From NCBI GenBank assembly GCA_902802105.1, contig CADCKR010000014.1, positions 1-64,000 of the forward strand: a stretch of 64,000 nucleotides of DNA, in the 5' to 3' direction. Numbering within the stretch: the first letter of the stretch is position 1; each line of letters begins with the position of its first letter. The translations under genes and the position numbers were made by a program. Source of the stretch: an uncultured Ruminococcus sp. (GTDB taxonomy: Bacteria > Bacillota > Clostridia > Oscillospirales > Acutalibacteraceae). Below, piece by piece: positions 45,301 through 54,989 of this stretch. The notes under the pieces are model-generated. The model was not told the DNA's origin, ran no database searches, and saw nothing but the letters and a program-made list of their open reading frames with translations.

Positions 45301-45570
45301 CCTTCCGAGGAGCCTTCCGAGGAGCCTTCCGAGGAGCCTTCCGAGGAGCCTTCTGAGGAGCCTTCCGAGGAGCCTTCCGAGGAGCCTACAGAAGAACCCA
45401 CCGATGAGCCTTCTGAGGGACCCTCACCAACAAGCAATCAGCCCACTCCTTCAAACAATGAATATGTAGCAACATCTGACAGTACTTCTGCTGTTGTATT
45501 TGCTATTATAATTCTTAGCTCCGCCGCAATTATGGCATTTGTAGTTCTTACAAAGAAAAAGAAAAATTGA
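42394..45570 (+). CDS. Surface-anchored alpha-amylase (GH13) with CBM26-like and two A-type binding modules
   Basis: This 1058-aa enzyme hydrolyses alpha-1,4-glucan outside the cell. A signal peptide (cut near VSAAPS, about residue 38) leads to a GH13 barrel with DVVANH, nucleophile Asp in GIRWDAAKH, acid/base Glu in YGEILNG and ESHDTYSNG. After the beta-domain, a CBM26-like module (NVYVYDESG, AAWPGVKMTDC, MVIFNNGAGDQIPG) is followed by an EDPT linker and two A modules (GSFNGWDNDVKM, RADGKWDLSWG, YDRTQNSQ) shared with the 2501-aa protein. A long EEPS-repeat wall-spanning region, a membrane helix (VVFAIIILSSAAIMAFVVL) and KKKKN anchor it without a sortase motif. The start is GTG after AGGAG, with an own promoter, leader and terminator. 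Confidence 0.93.
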   Translation: MKKQTTAAGKRAVSIALTAALAVTAFAGLGAVSAPVSAAPSGYGLVENIQDGVILHCFDWKYTDIIDSLEDIAKAGFSAVQTSPVQPSASTGPWYWLYQPLSFSVAENGDLGTADELRELCERAEQFGIKVIVDVVANHLAGDHTSIQEDLADDKYWHDLGPIKSYKDRKQVTDGDLGMTDLATENEYVQKVVANYIDELKEMGVDGIRWDAAKHISLPSEGSDFWKTVTGSGLYNYGEILNGPVDDSDESGALMKEYTDYISVTDNTYSNGLSLAFNKGKAPTFEGNWTDEGIDAGKLVYWGESHDTYSNGEGKESNAYSQNVVDRAYAVAAAREGSSALYLSRPYAVAKDSIRVGVKGSMHFTSPEIAAVNHFHNAMVGKTDAYAVSDGCSVITRKDGGAVIVCGSGSGDVSVENVESYVPEGVYCDEVTGNEFVVTKDTITGTVGNSGIAVVYYSDFVSKVYADKYTDTEFTDKMDVILSVVKAYDAKYTVTVDGDNRIYDSGSFEDGDMLSIGKDIPDNSKVILTLTATPDSDPDDQVKMTYTYNKLAARKLPTLNAGGVVLDNTKADWSTVNVYVYDESGAETITNAAWPGVKMTDCGEGYFSYELPEQFSECKHIMVIFNNGAGDQIPGAMQDGLTMAYADKKLYNGTKWVNLESAQTPEEPTEDPTEDPTEDPTEEPDPDDKYNLGVVGSFNGWDNDVKMTYAGSLTKGLYVAAINDLEPGEYEFKIRADGKWDLSWGDYETEYDRTQNSQINCKATIKEKGERLVVMINTFSVSEYAIDNPDSEVNSEDFDPITSEEMMDYWPIESYVFMPDNSGRTYGVVGSFNAWDNDIPLEDKYGIGFYLGTVKNLKPGELYDFKIRADGKWDFSWGMYEAEYDRTQNSQTNCRIKVNDDAEKAEMIVGLCTFLVDPEAILNSDSVVHSDDFSYEDMVDLWPVFISLNETYPEDYEPSEEPSEEPSEEPSEEPSEEPSEEPSEEPSEEPSEEPSEEPTEEPTDEPSEGPSPTSNQPTPSNNEYVATSDSTSAVVFAIIILSSAAIMAFVVLTKKKKN

Positions 45571-45612
45571 TTATCTCATCAGAATTTGATTTGATAGTCT
45601 GACGATCAAAAA

Positions 45613-45648
45613 ACAGAGCTGTCATTAAAACGGCAGCTCTGTTTTTTT
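45613..45648 (+). terminator. Amylase terminator
   Basis: ACAGAGCTGTC pairs with GGCAGCTCTGT across an eight-base loop, followed by seven T. Confidence 0.9.
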
Positions 45649-45707
45649 ACAATCTGTAAATATATTTTCAAATATACAAATCGTATATAATTTTTTGGGA
45701 AATTTTC

Positions 45708-45736
45708 TTGACTTTTTCAAATTACAGTGATATAAT
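45708..45736 (+). promoter_or_regulatory. 5S rRNA promoter
   Basis: TTGACT (45708-45713), 17 bases, TATAAT (45731-45736): near-perfect, about 30 bases before the mature 5S end. Confidence 0.85.
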
Positions 45737-45767
45737 ATATAAGTCGTTAAGAGAGACGATGATATAC

Positions 45768-45888
<121 letters not shown>

Positions 45889-45894
45889 CATAAA

Positions 45895-45927
45895 AGCAGC
45901 CATCCAATAGGGTGGTTGTTTTTTTAT
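45895..45927 (+). terminator. 5S rRNA terminator
   Basis: CAGCCATCC and GGGTGGTTG form a stem with a four-base loop (two G-T pairs), followed by eight T. Confidence 0.85.
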
Positions 45928-46089
45928 GCCCGAAAACATTGTTTTCGGGTCATATCGGGGTAACTTTTTAGCAAAACATTTTTTATATCGTGTCGGAATT
46001 TTTTTACAAAACATCGTTTTCGGGGTGCAAGATGTCCGTTGGACATCTCTGCCGTAAGGCAGAAGCACCGACCGGGCCGACAGACAAAA

Positions 46090-46121
46090 TCGGGGGAACT
46101 TTTTTTCAAAAGTTCCCCCGA
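46090..46121. terminator. Bidirectional terminator at the end of gyrA
   Basis: TCGGGGGAACTTTT and AAAAGTTCCCCCGA are perfect inverted arms, with T-rich sequence on both sides. It ends gyrA on the minus strand. The stretch between the 5S terminator and this site contains several short palindromes (for example CCCGAAAAC/GTTTTCGGG) and looks like degenerate repeat sequence. Confidence 0.75.
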
Positions 46122-46153
46122 CTGTTTATTTTTTTAAGATAATGATAAGAACA

Positions 46154-48676
46154 TCATATATCGTCACTGTCATCCTCTGACGGTCTTACTGTTCCCTGCT
46201 CCTCCTGATCGTCAGGATCGTCATCATCAGCGTCTGAGCTATCATCGTGAGGTGCTCTTGAAATAGTTGCTATCTTGCTGTTGTCGTCCATCTTCATAAC
46301 TATTACGCCCTTGCTGTAACGTGAGCATATACGTATTGAAGATGCTTTGATCCTGATAATAACGCCGCTGTCAGAAATGAGGATTATATCATCATCAAGA
46401 TCAACGGCCTTTATTGCTGCAACCTTTCCGTACTTTCCGGAACGATAGCTGTATACGCCATGACCGCCTCTTGACTGTATCCTGTATTCATCCTGAGATG
46501 TAAGCCGGCCATAGCCGTTCTCTGTAACTGTAAGAATATACGCGCCTTCTCTGAGTATGGACATTCCTATTACGCTGTCATCGTTGAGCAGTCTTATAGC
46601 CTTTACTCCTCTTGCAGCCCTGCCCATATTACGGACTTCATTTTCATTGAAGCGTATTGCCATACCGTTGCGTGTAGCTACAAGCAGCTCGGAATTACCG
46701 TCTGTCAGACGCACCCAGACAAGCTCGTCATCATCATCAATGGTAATTGCTATCAGACCGCCCTTACGGGTAGTCTTGAATTCCTCGGTAGCTGTTCTCT
46801 TGATAATACCCTTCTTGGTTATCATCACAAGATACATACCCTGATCGCCTTCCTCAGGCATTCTTATCATTGATGCGATCTTCTCATTAGGCGCAAGCGG
46901 GAGCAGATTGTTTATATTCATTCCCTTTGAAGTCCTTGAACCCTCGGGGATCATATAGCACTTCAAACGGTATACCCTGCCAAGATTGGAGAAGAACAAT
47001 ACATAATCATGCGTACCGGCAACAAACATATCGGTCGCAACGTCCTCTTCACGTCGGTGCATTCCGGAAATGCCTCTGCCGCCTCTGCGCTGTGTGCGGT
47101 AGTTGTCTACCTTCTGACGCTTCACATAGCCGAAGTTTGTCATTGTTACAACGCAATCTTCATAAGGGATAAGATCCTCAATATCGACCTCGCCGCTTAA
47201 TGATTCTATCTGTGTGCGCCTTTCATCAGCGAATTTTGCGCGTATAGCGTTCAGCTCAGTCTTGATTATTCCAAGAAGTCTTTCACCGTTGCTGAGGATA
47301 TCCTTATAATCTGCGATCTTCTCTACAAGTGATGCAAGCTCTTCCTCGATCTTTTCTCTTTCCAGACCTGAGAGCTGACCAAGACGCATAGCCACGATAG
47401 CCTGTGTCTGAGCATCGTCAAGACCGAATCTCTCGGAAAGTCTCATTCTTGCTGTAGGCTGATCCTTCGATGAACGTATTATCCTGATAACTTCGTCTAT
47501 GAAGTCTATTGCGATCTTCAGACCTTCAAGTATATGAGCCCTTTCTTCTGCTTTTTTCAGATCGTAAATAGTTCTTCTTGTAATGACATTGACCTGAAAA
47601 TCTATGTAGTTCTGAAGTATATCCTTCAGTGTGAGTATCTTAGGCTCACCGTTGACAATAGCAAGCAGTATTATACCGTAGGTTATCTGCATCTGTGAGT
47701 TACGGTAAAGACTGTTCAGCACCACATTCGGAGAAGCTTCCCTTTTCAGGGTTATCTCTATATGCATACCGTTTCTGTCCGAATGATCGTCTATATTGGA
47801 TATTCCCTCTATCCTCTTGTCCTTTACCATATCGGCAATGCTCTCTACAAGCCTTGCCTTATTTACCTGATAGGGAAGCTCTGTAACTATGATCTTGAAG
47901 CGGCCGTTCTTATCCTCTGCGATCTCGGCCTTTGCACGTACAGTTATCCTTGCCCTTCCGGTAGCATAAGCTGCCCTGATGCCGCTCTGCCCCATGATAA
48001 TTCCGGCTGTCGGGAAGTCAGGACCCTTGATAAACTGCATTATCCCGTCAAGAGTAGCATCCGGATTATCTATAACATAATTTACAGCGTCAATGACCTC
48101 TCCAAGGTTATGCGGCGGTATGTTTGTAGCCATACCGACAGCTATACCCGTAGATCCGTTTACAAGCAGGTTAGGGAACCTCGAAGGCAGCACAGAGGGT
48201 TCCTTGCGGCTGTCATCGTAGTTAGGAATGAAATCTACAGTTTCCTTGTCAATATCGGTAAGCATTTCTACGCTTATCTTGCTCATTTTGGATTCTGTAT
48301 AACGATATGCAGCAGGCGGGTCGCCGTCTACAGAACCAAAGTTTCCGTGGCCGTCAACGAGCGTATATCTCATTGAAAAATCCTGTGCAAGTCTTACCAA
48401 AGCTTCATATACCGAGCTGTCGCCGTGAGGATGATAACGGCCGAGCACGTTACCGACTGTGGTAGCGCACTTTTTGTAAGGTTTATCAGGAGTAAGATTA
48501 TCCTCATACTGAGAATAGAGTATTCTTCTATGAACAGGCTTCAGTCCGTCTCTTACGTCCGGAAGTGCTCTCGAAACGATTACAGACATAGAATAGTCAA
48601 GGAATGATTTTTTCATTTCCCCTTCTATATCTACATCTATTATCTTTGATACTCTCTCATTCTGTTCATTTTCCAA
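46154..48676 (-). CDS. gyrA: DNA gyrase subunit A
   Basis: This 840-aa subunit carries the DNA breakage-reunion activity of gyrase. Visible are [20 protein letters not shown], the catalytic Tyr in [10 protein letters not shown], the [17 protein letters not shown] [16 protein letters not shown] helix, and the C-terminal DNA-wrapping beta-pinwheel with the GyrA box QRRGGRG. An acidic tail ([15 protein letters not shown]) ends it. The start was placed at TTG 48676 ([15 protein letters not shown]) with GAGAGAGGTG nine bases upstream; a longer frame reaches into the repeat array. It lies last in the dnaA-gyrA run but is separated from the thioesterase gene by about 370 bases of repeats, so it probably has its own promoter. 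Confidence 0.97.
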   Translation of the reverse strand: MENEQNERVSKIIDVDIEGEMKKSFLDYSMSVIVSRALPDVRDGLKPVHRRILYSQYEDNLTPDKPYKKCATTVGNVLGRYHPHGDSSVYEALVRLAQDFSMRYTLVDGHGNFGSVDGDPPAAYRYTESKMSKISVEMLTDIDKETVDFIPNYDDSRKEPSVLPSRFPNLLVNGSTGIAVGMATNIPPHNLGEVIDAVNYVIDNPDATLDGIMQFIKGPDFPTAGIIMGQSGIRAAYATGRARITVRAKAEIAEDKNGRFKIIVTELPYQVNKARLVESIADMVKDKRIEGISNIDDHSDRNGMHIEITLKREASPNVVLNSLYRNSQMQITYGIILLAIVNGEPKILTLKDILQNYIDFQVNVITRRTIYDLKKAEERAHILEGLKIAIDFIDEVIRIIRSSKDQPTARMRLSERFGLDDAQTQAIVAMRLGQLSGLEREKIEEELASLVEKIADYKDILSNGERLLGIIKTELNAIRAKFADERRTQIESLSGEVDIEDLIPYEDCVVTMTNFGYVKRQKVDNYRTQRRGGRGISGMHRREEDVATDMFVAGTHDYVLFFSNLGRVYRLKCYMIPEGSRTSKGMNINNLLPLAPNEKIASMIRMPEEGDQGMYLVMITKKGIIKRTATEEFKTTRKGGLIAITIDDDDELVWVRLTDGNSELLVATRNGMAIRFNENEVRNMGRAARGVKAIRLLNDDSVIGMSILREGAYILTVTENGYGRLTSQDEYRIQSRGGHGVYSYRSGKYGKVAAIKAVDLDDDIILISDSGVIIRIKASSIRICSRYSKGVIVMKMDDNSKIATISRAPHDDSSDADDDDPDDQEEQGTVRPSEDDSDDI

Positions 48677-48700
48677 CTTTAAACACACCTCTCTCCATCC

Positions 48701-48977
48701 GGCAAGCTGCCGGCGCCGATTTCGTTTTGGAAAGCTATAAATCAAAAGTAAATTTTTATTTTACGATACGAATTGAGTGCGGAAGCTTTTTAGGGCAAGC
48801 TGCCGGCGCCGATTTCGTTTTGGAAAGCTATAAATCAAAAGTAAATTTTTATTTTACGATACAAAATTAGTGCGGAAGCTTTTTGGGGCAAGCTGCCGGT
48901 GCCGATTTCGTTTTGGAAAGCAATAAATCAAAGGTAATTTTTTATTTTACGATACAAAATTAGTGCGGAAGCTCTGA
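48701..48977. repeat. Three tandem 93-base repeats upstream of gyrA
   Basis: Copies start at 48701, 48794 and 48887 (GGCAAGCTGCCGGCGCCGAT, TTCGTTTTGGAAAGC, a conserved AT-rich half and GTGCGGAAGCTTTTT). Identity between neighbours is very high. The GCCGGCGCCG part can form hairpins. The array occupies most of the gyrA upstream region, which must contain its promoter. Confidence 0.85.
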
Positions 48978-49051
48978 TACATCAATCTTATTTCCGCCTG
49001 AAAATGGTTTCACCCACGCCACACGCAACCTGCCGATACCGTGAACTACAG

Positions 49052-49468
49052 TTATTCTGCAATACAGGAGCTTCTGAGCTTTTCAAAAAGATCAGGCATT
49101 ACCTTTTTGAGACTTACAGGGCGAAAGCTCTCTGTACTGACAAATGCATGAGTAGTAGAACCCTCCGCCATAAGACTGCCGTTAAGCATGACCTTATATC
49201 TGAATGTCACTCTCGAAAAACTGAGCTTTAAAGTCTCTGTTATGATAGTGACCTCATCTTCATAATGAACAGGCATTATATATTTGCAGCTAAGCTCTGT
49301 CAACGGCATCATTACACCGGATCTTTCAAGCTGAGTATATGTCATGCCGGCCATTTTTATATATTCGGTCCTTGCCGCCTCGAACCAGACAGGATATACG
49401 GAATGATGTATCACGCCCATCTGATCTGTTTCAGCGTATCTTGCAACGATCTTTGTTTCACATTTCAA
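49052..49468 (-). CDS. Acyl-CoA thioesterase, YbgC/4-hydroxybenzoyl-CoA type hotdog protein
   Basis: This 138-aa single-hotdog protein has the family motif YAETDQMGVIHHSVYPVWFE near the N-terminus, with Asp as the likely catalytic residue, and EGSTTHAFVS later. Members hydrolyse short-chain or aromatic acyl-CoA esters; the substrate here is unknown. The start is TTG after GGAGCG. It follows the YcxB-like gene by 33 bases, on the gyrB side of the repeat array. Confidence 0.87.
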   Translation of the reverse strand: MKCETKIVARYAETDQMGVIHHSVYPVWFEAARTEYIKMAGMTYTQLERSGVMMPLTELSCKYIMPVHYEDEVTIITETLKLSFSRVTFRYKVMLNGSLMAEGSTTHAFVSTESFRPVSLKKVMPDLFEKLRSSCIAE

Positions 49469-49501
49469 ATCAATCGCTCCAGTCTGAATATATCGTATTT
49501 A

Positions 49502-50155
49502 TCAGTTTTCCTTTGGTCTTGTTCCCGAAACAAGTATCGCCTTTACCTCGTTGTAGACCTCCGGTTCAATTACCCTTTCGGGTATAGCAAAATTTTTATC
49601 CTTAATGCTTATCATAAAAATATTATCAAACTCAGAAAGCTCGCAGTTGCCGTCAAGATCAATGCTCCATGCACCGCTGCCGCTTCCGATATCTATATGA
49701 TCCGGATATATCTCCGCTTCGATCTTCTTGCCGTTTGCCGCAATTTTTGCCATGCTCTTTATATGAAAATATGGCACTGCCCATACCACGGCTATCATAA
49801 CAGCGCAGAAAATACTGAAAAACAGGTTATAATCCTTGAATTGTCCTGATGTATTGAAATAGGCTGCCAGAAATCCTGCTGATGCAAGAGCAAACACCAC
49901 CGTAGAAAATACAGCCCTTATTCCCTTGGTCTTATACATATCGCTGTTATACAGACACCTGTACATTTCCTTTTGTGTCATAACGTATGAAAGCTTTATA
50001 CCCGTTTCGGGTATCTCATATTCTTCGGCGTCATCATCAGCAACAAGCTCGCTCTCAGTGCCGTCCCATTCGGGATTGTCTTCATTTACTTCCTTCTCTG
50101 CTTCATCCTCAGGTTTGTGAATATCGCTGTTTAAACTGTCATCTATATCTTTCAT
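49502..50155 (-). CDS. YcxB-like membrane protein
   Basis: This 217-aa protein has an acidic disordered N-terminus (to about 60), a soluble strip (GIKLSYVMTQKEMYRCLYN), two membrane helices (about 85-105 and 112-135) and a C-terminal beta-rich domain (YPDHIDIGSGSGAWSIDLDG) as in YcxB-like proteins of Firmicutes. No function is established. The start at 50155 follows AAGGAG; longer frames overlap gyrB. It lies 20 bases after the gyrB stop. Confidence 0.7.
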   Translation of the reverse strand: MKDIDDSLNSDIHKPEDEAEKEVNEDNPEWDGTESELVADDDAEEYEIPETGIKLSYVMTQKEMYRCLYNSDMYKTKGIRAVFSTVVFALASAGFLAAYFNTSGQFKDYNLFFSIFCAVMIAVVWAVPYFHIKSMAKIAANGKKIEAEIYPDHIDIGSGSGAWSIDLDGNCELSEFDNIFMISIKDKNFAIPERVIEPEVYNEVKAILVSGTRPKEN

Positions 50156-50175
50156 TACTATCTCCTTCGTTTTTA

Positions 50176-52134
<1,959 letters not shown>

Positions 52135-52180
52135 TCAGGGCTCTTTCAAACTTTGTGCTCCTGAACCCCGGATAAATAAA

Positions 52181-52522
52181 TTACTTTTTCTTTTGGCTCG
52201 TCTGCTTCCTCACAGATCTCGGAAGCTTTTTCAGTCTCACGAAAAGAGGTGATATCACAAACGCTGTAAATATCACGGCTGCATCTGTCAGCACTATAAC
52301 AGTAAAGGTCCCCTTGCTGATATCGGCCGTTGTGTGAAAAAGTATCAGATTGACTATCACCATAAGTACACAGGCGGCCGCTACAGGTATTGCTTTATAT
52401 GCTTTTTTGGCTGCAAACTGCTTTTTGCAGTGATAACATTCCTGTACTTTTCCTCTCATCGAAACAATGTCCTTATATCTGTATACAGTCCTGCAATAAG
52501 GACACACCTGATATTTAGGCAT
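52181..52522 (-). CDS. Small zinc-ribbon membrane protein (paralogue of the next gene)
   Basis: This 113-aa protein has an N-terminal zinc ribbon with two CxxC pairs (CPYC at 7-10, CYHC near 29-32), then two membrane helices (about 46-66 and 75-95) and a basic end (KKLPRSVRKQTSQKKK). It is not a named family that I know. It is closely similar in plan to the 273-aa protein just upstream, so the two arose by duplication. The site GAGGAG precedes the ATG. It lies between remB and gyrB, a place normally without such genes. Confidence 0.7.
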   Translation of the reverse strand: MPKYQVCPYCRTVYRYKDIVSMRGKVQECYHCKKQFAAKKAYKAIPVAAACVLMVIVNLILFHTTADISKGTFTVIVLTDAAVIFTAFVISPLFVRLKKLPRSVRKQTSQKKK

Positions 52523-52543
52523 ATATCTCCTCTTTTCCGGTTA

Positions 52544-53365
52544 TTACTGCTGTATCATTTCTTCCTCATCTCTGCGGATATCATCAGCGCTTTCATTTTC
52601 ATCCTGCTGATACTCTTCCTGTTGGTACTCTTCCTGTTGGTACTCTTCCTGTTGATATTCTTCCTGCTGATATTCTTCGCCGTATCCGTCATAGGAAGTA
52701 TCCTGTACATCATCTGTATATTCTTCGGGATCATCCAATTCTTTAAGTGAATTTGTTTCATCTTCCGATAAATATACACCCTCGGTTATCCTGTCCTCAC
52801 TTATTTCAAAATCTATCTTTGTATTGCCGATATCCTCAGGCTCGCCGTCAGGCAGTTCATCCTGTCCGGCACGGTCGGCAGCATTTTTTTCTATATTATT
52901 TTTCTTAGCCTTCATGAATTTTGCGGAAAAATCCTCCTCAACATCAAGAGTTACGGGCGTTATTGCCGGCTTTGAAGAATTCTGTATCGCCTGGAACGCC
53001 GTTTCGTTCGGCATTGCCGATGCTCTTTTGTCAAGTATCTTCTTCACTGCTGATTTATCCTTGCATGGCACAAGCTTCACAAAGAACGGTATCGTAATGT
53101 AAAAAATGATGAACGGTGCAAGCACACAGGCAATTCCCATGTAGCTGCCGTGATCTCCACCTATTGTATACAAAACTACTATCAGCAGCGCCACGATACA
53201 CACGGCACTGGCAAGCGCATAGGCTCCTCTGCTGATTATCACGTTTGATATGCACTTGCAGGAACCGCAGTTGTGCTCACCCTTTGTTTTCATAAACATG
53301 GAACCTATGTACGATATTTTTTTGTGGCAATAAGGACATCTCGGCAGTTTAAATGAATTTGACAC
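52544..53365 (-). CDS. Zinc-ribbon membrane protein with QQEEY repeats
   Basis: This 273-aa protein begins at GTG and has a zinc ribbon (CPYC at 10-13, CGSC near 33-36), two membrane helices (about 48-68 and 75-95) and a long acidic cytoplasmic tail. Near the end are five QQEEY units (residues about 230-255). It shares the ribbon-plus-two-helix plan with the next gene. The family is not known to me. AAAGGAATG precedes the start. A role in membrane-associated regulation is only a guess. Confidence 0.65.
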   Translation of the reverse strand: MSNSFKLPRCPYCHKKISYIGSMFMKTKGEHNCGSCKCISNVIISRGAYALASAVCIVALLIVVLYTIGGDHGSYMGIACVLAPFIIFYITIPFFVKLVPCKDKSAVKKILDKRASAMPNETAFQAIQNSSKPAITPVTLDVEEDFSAKFMKAKKNNIEKNAADRAGQDELPDGEPEDIGNTKIDFEISEDRITEGVYLSEDETNSLKELDDPEEYTDDVQDTSYDGYGEEYQQEEYQQEEYQQEEYQQEEYQQDENESADDIRRDEEEMIQQ

Positions 53366-53401
53366 TGCGTATCATTCCTTTCCTTATCTGTAAGATTTCT
53401 G

Positions 53402-53668
53402 TTATTCTCCGCTCATATTCATCTGAGAGGCTCTTTTTATCAGAGTTACGGGCGCAAGCTGGCAAATGTATATCCTGAACTCATCGTTTTCTCTGCAAAG
53501 CACAAAGGATTTCGGCAGCTCGGACGATACATTTACTATCATCCCGCTTTTTTCGGCTGACGCTAAAAAATCGCGGGTCTTGCGGGATATCGTAGAGCCT
53601 TCAAGGTCGAATATCCCTATTATATCATCTTTTCTGATTATGGTGTCATTTCCCAGATGAAGATACAA
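53402..53668 (-). CDS. remB: RemB/DUF370-family regulator
   Basis: This 88-aa protein matches the RemA/RemB (DUF370) family: YLHLGNDTIIRKDDIIGIFD near the start and KSFVLCREN in the middle. In Bacillus subtilis remB lies between recF and gyrB, as here, while its paralogue RemA is a DNA-binding activator of matrix genes; RemB is less well known. The start is TTG, with GGAGG inside the end of recF, so it is coupled to recF. Confidence 0.88.
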   Translation of the reverse strand: MYLHLGNDTIIRKDDIIGIFDLEGSTISRKTRDFLASAEKSGMIVNVSSELPKSFVLCRENDEFRIYICQLAPVTLIKRASQMNMSGE

Positions 53669-53671
53669 GTG

Positions 53672-54769
53672 TTATTCCTCCACAGAAAATATTTCTCCGT
53701 TTTCTATTCGCATCTTGTTTTCGGTATCGTCTATTTTTTCGCAGCAGGTAATGAATACCTGCATTCCCTCCAGTTTGTTCAGAAGGTAATTCTGTCTTGT
53801 TGAGTCCAGCTCACTCAGAACATCGTCAAGAAGCACAACAGGCGTCTCGCCCTTCTGTTTTCCTATAACATAGGCCTCGGCAAGCTTTAGTGCAAGTACG
53901 GCGCTTCGCTGCTGCCCCTGAGAGCCGAACTTTCGCGCCTCCCTGTCATTTATCTTTACGCTGAGATCATCACGGTGAACGCCCACGGTTGTATATCCGC
54001 AGATGATATCATCGGCTCTTCTTGCTTCGAGAGCGGATATTATCGAATTTTTTATTTCTGCTGCATCCGCTTCGCTGCTGTCCTGAATGACCGATCTGTA
54101 TTCTATGCTGAGCTTTTCTTTTCCGGAGGATATCCCGTCGTAAAAGCCCATAGCCGGTTGTGAAAGCAGTTTTACATATTTTCGCCTTTCGGCTGATATT
54201 TTTATCCCTTCCTCGGCAATTCTTTCGTCCCAGACATCCAGCATATCCTCAAGCTCTCTGTGCTTAGGAATATCCTTCAGCAGTGAGTTTCTTTCATTCA
54301 ATGCTCTTTTGTATCTGCTCAGAAGTACCGCGTATGACGGTTTTATCTGACAGAGAGCAGTATCTATGAAGTTACGGCGTTCCTCCGGACCGTTTTTGAT
54401 GAGAGTCAGGTGATTCGGCGAAAATACAACAGCACAGAAGCTGCCGATTATCTGCGACATGAACTTTTTTGGTACATCATTGAGTACGGCACCTCGCTTG
54501 CCGCCGCTTATTGTGATTTCTATTCCCTGGTCTCTTCCGTCAGAATTAAAACAAAGTGAGATTTTTGCATATTTCTTATCAAAAGCTACAAGCTCATTTT
54601 CTCTTGATCCTCTGAATGATCTTCCTCCTGTAAAAAGCCAGATACATTCAAGCAGATTTGTCTTACCCTGAGCATTGTCACCATAAATGACATTTATTCC
54701 CTTTGCCGGAAAGATAATGTCTGTTTTCAGGTTTCTGTAATTTTCAAAGGCTATACTTTTTATGAACAA
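53672..54769 (-). CDS. recF: DNA replication and repair protein RecF
   Basis: This 365-aa SMC-like ATPase helps load RecA at gaps. It has Walker A (GDNAQGKTNLLE), the signature FGSQGQQRSAVLALKLAEAY and Walker B (PVVLLDDVLSELD). TTG at 54769 was chosen as start: GAGGTG lies six bases upstream and the stop of the S4 gene is one base before it. A TTG five codons earlier is possible. It lies in the standard dnaN-S4-recF order. Confidence 0.95.
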   Translation of the reverse strand: MFIKSIAFENYRNLKTDIIFPAKGINVIYGDNAQGKTNLLECIWLFTGGRSFRGSRENELVAFDKKYAKISLCFNSDGRDQGIEITISGGKRGAVLNDVPKKFMSQIIGSFCAVVFSPNHLTLIKNGPEERRNFIDTALCQIKPSYAVLLSRYKRALNERNSLLKDIPKHRELEDMLDVWDERIAEEGIKISAERRKYVKLLSQPAMGFYDGISSGKEKLSIEYRSVIQDSSEADAAEIKNSIISALEARRADDIICGYTTVGVHRDDLSVKINDREARKFGSQGQQRSAVLALKLAEAYVIGKQKGETPVVLLDDVLSELDSTRQNYLLNKLEGMQVFITCCEKIDDTENKMRIENGEIFSVEE

Positions 54770-54770
54770 A

Positions 54771-54989
54771 TCAGCACACCTCAATGACCTTGCCGTTACA
54801 GAGAGTTTTGTCTCCCCTGCGCATTTTCTTTCCTCTTTGGGTGCATATTTCTCCGTTTACAAGAACCTCTCCGGCCTGGATAGCTGTTTTTGCCTGACCT
54901 CCGGTATCAAATTCTCCTGTCATTTTCAGCAGGTCGCAAAGTCTGATGTATTCTTCGGTTTCTTTAAGGATAAATTTTTCAGTTGTCAT
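54771..54989 (-). CDS. S4-domain RNA-binding protein (YaaA/RlbA-like)
   Basis: This 72-aa protein is a single S4 domain: MTGEFDTGGQAKTAIQAGEV followed by VNGEICTQRGKKMRRGD. It sits between dnaN and recF in most Firmicutes and is thought to act on the ribosome or large-subunit RNA. It overlaps dnaN by 11 bases and has its ribosome site inside that gene. Confidence 0.93.
   Translation of the reverse strand: MTTEKFILKETEEYIRLCDLLKMTGEFDTGGQAKTAIQAGEVLVNGEICTQRGKKMRRGDKTLCNGKVIEVC

Noticed and set aside
48604..48870. Plus-strand open frame with a repeated [14 protein letters not shown] unit
   Set aside because: It is a translation of the 93-base tandem DNA repeat, not a protein gene.
48701..48977. 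CRISPR-like array upstream of gyrA
   Set aside because: The units are 93-base tandem repeats without unique spacers, and no cas genes are present.
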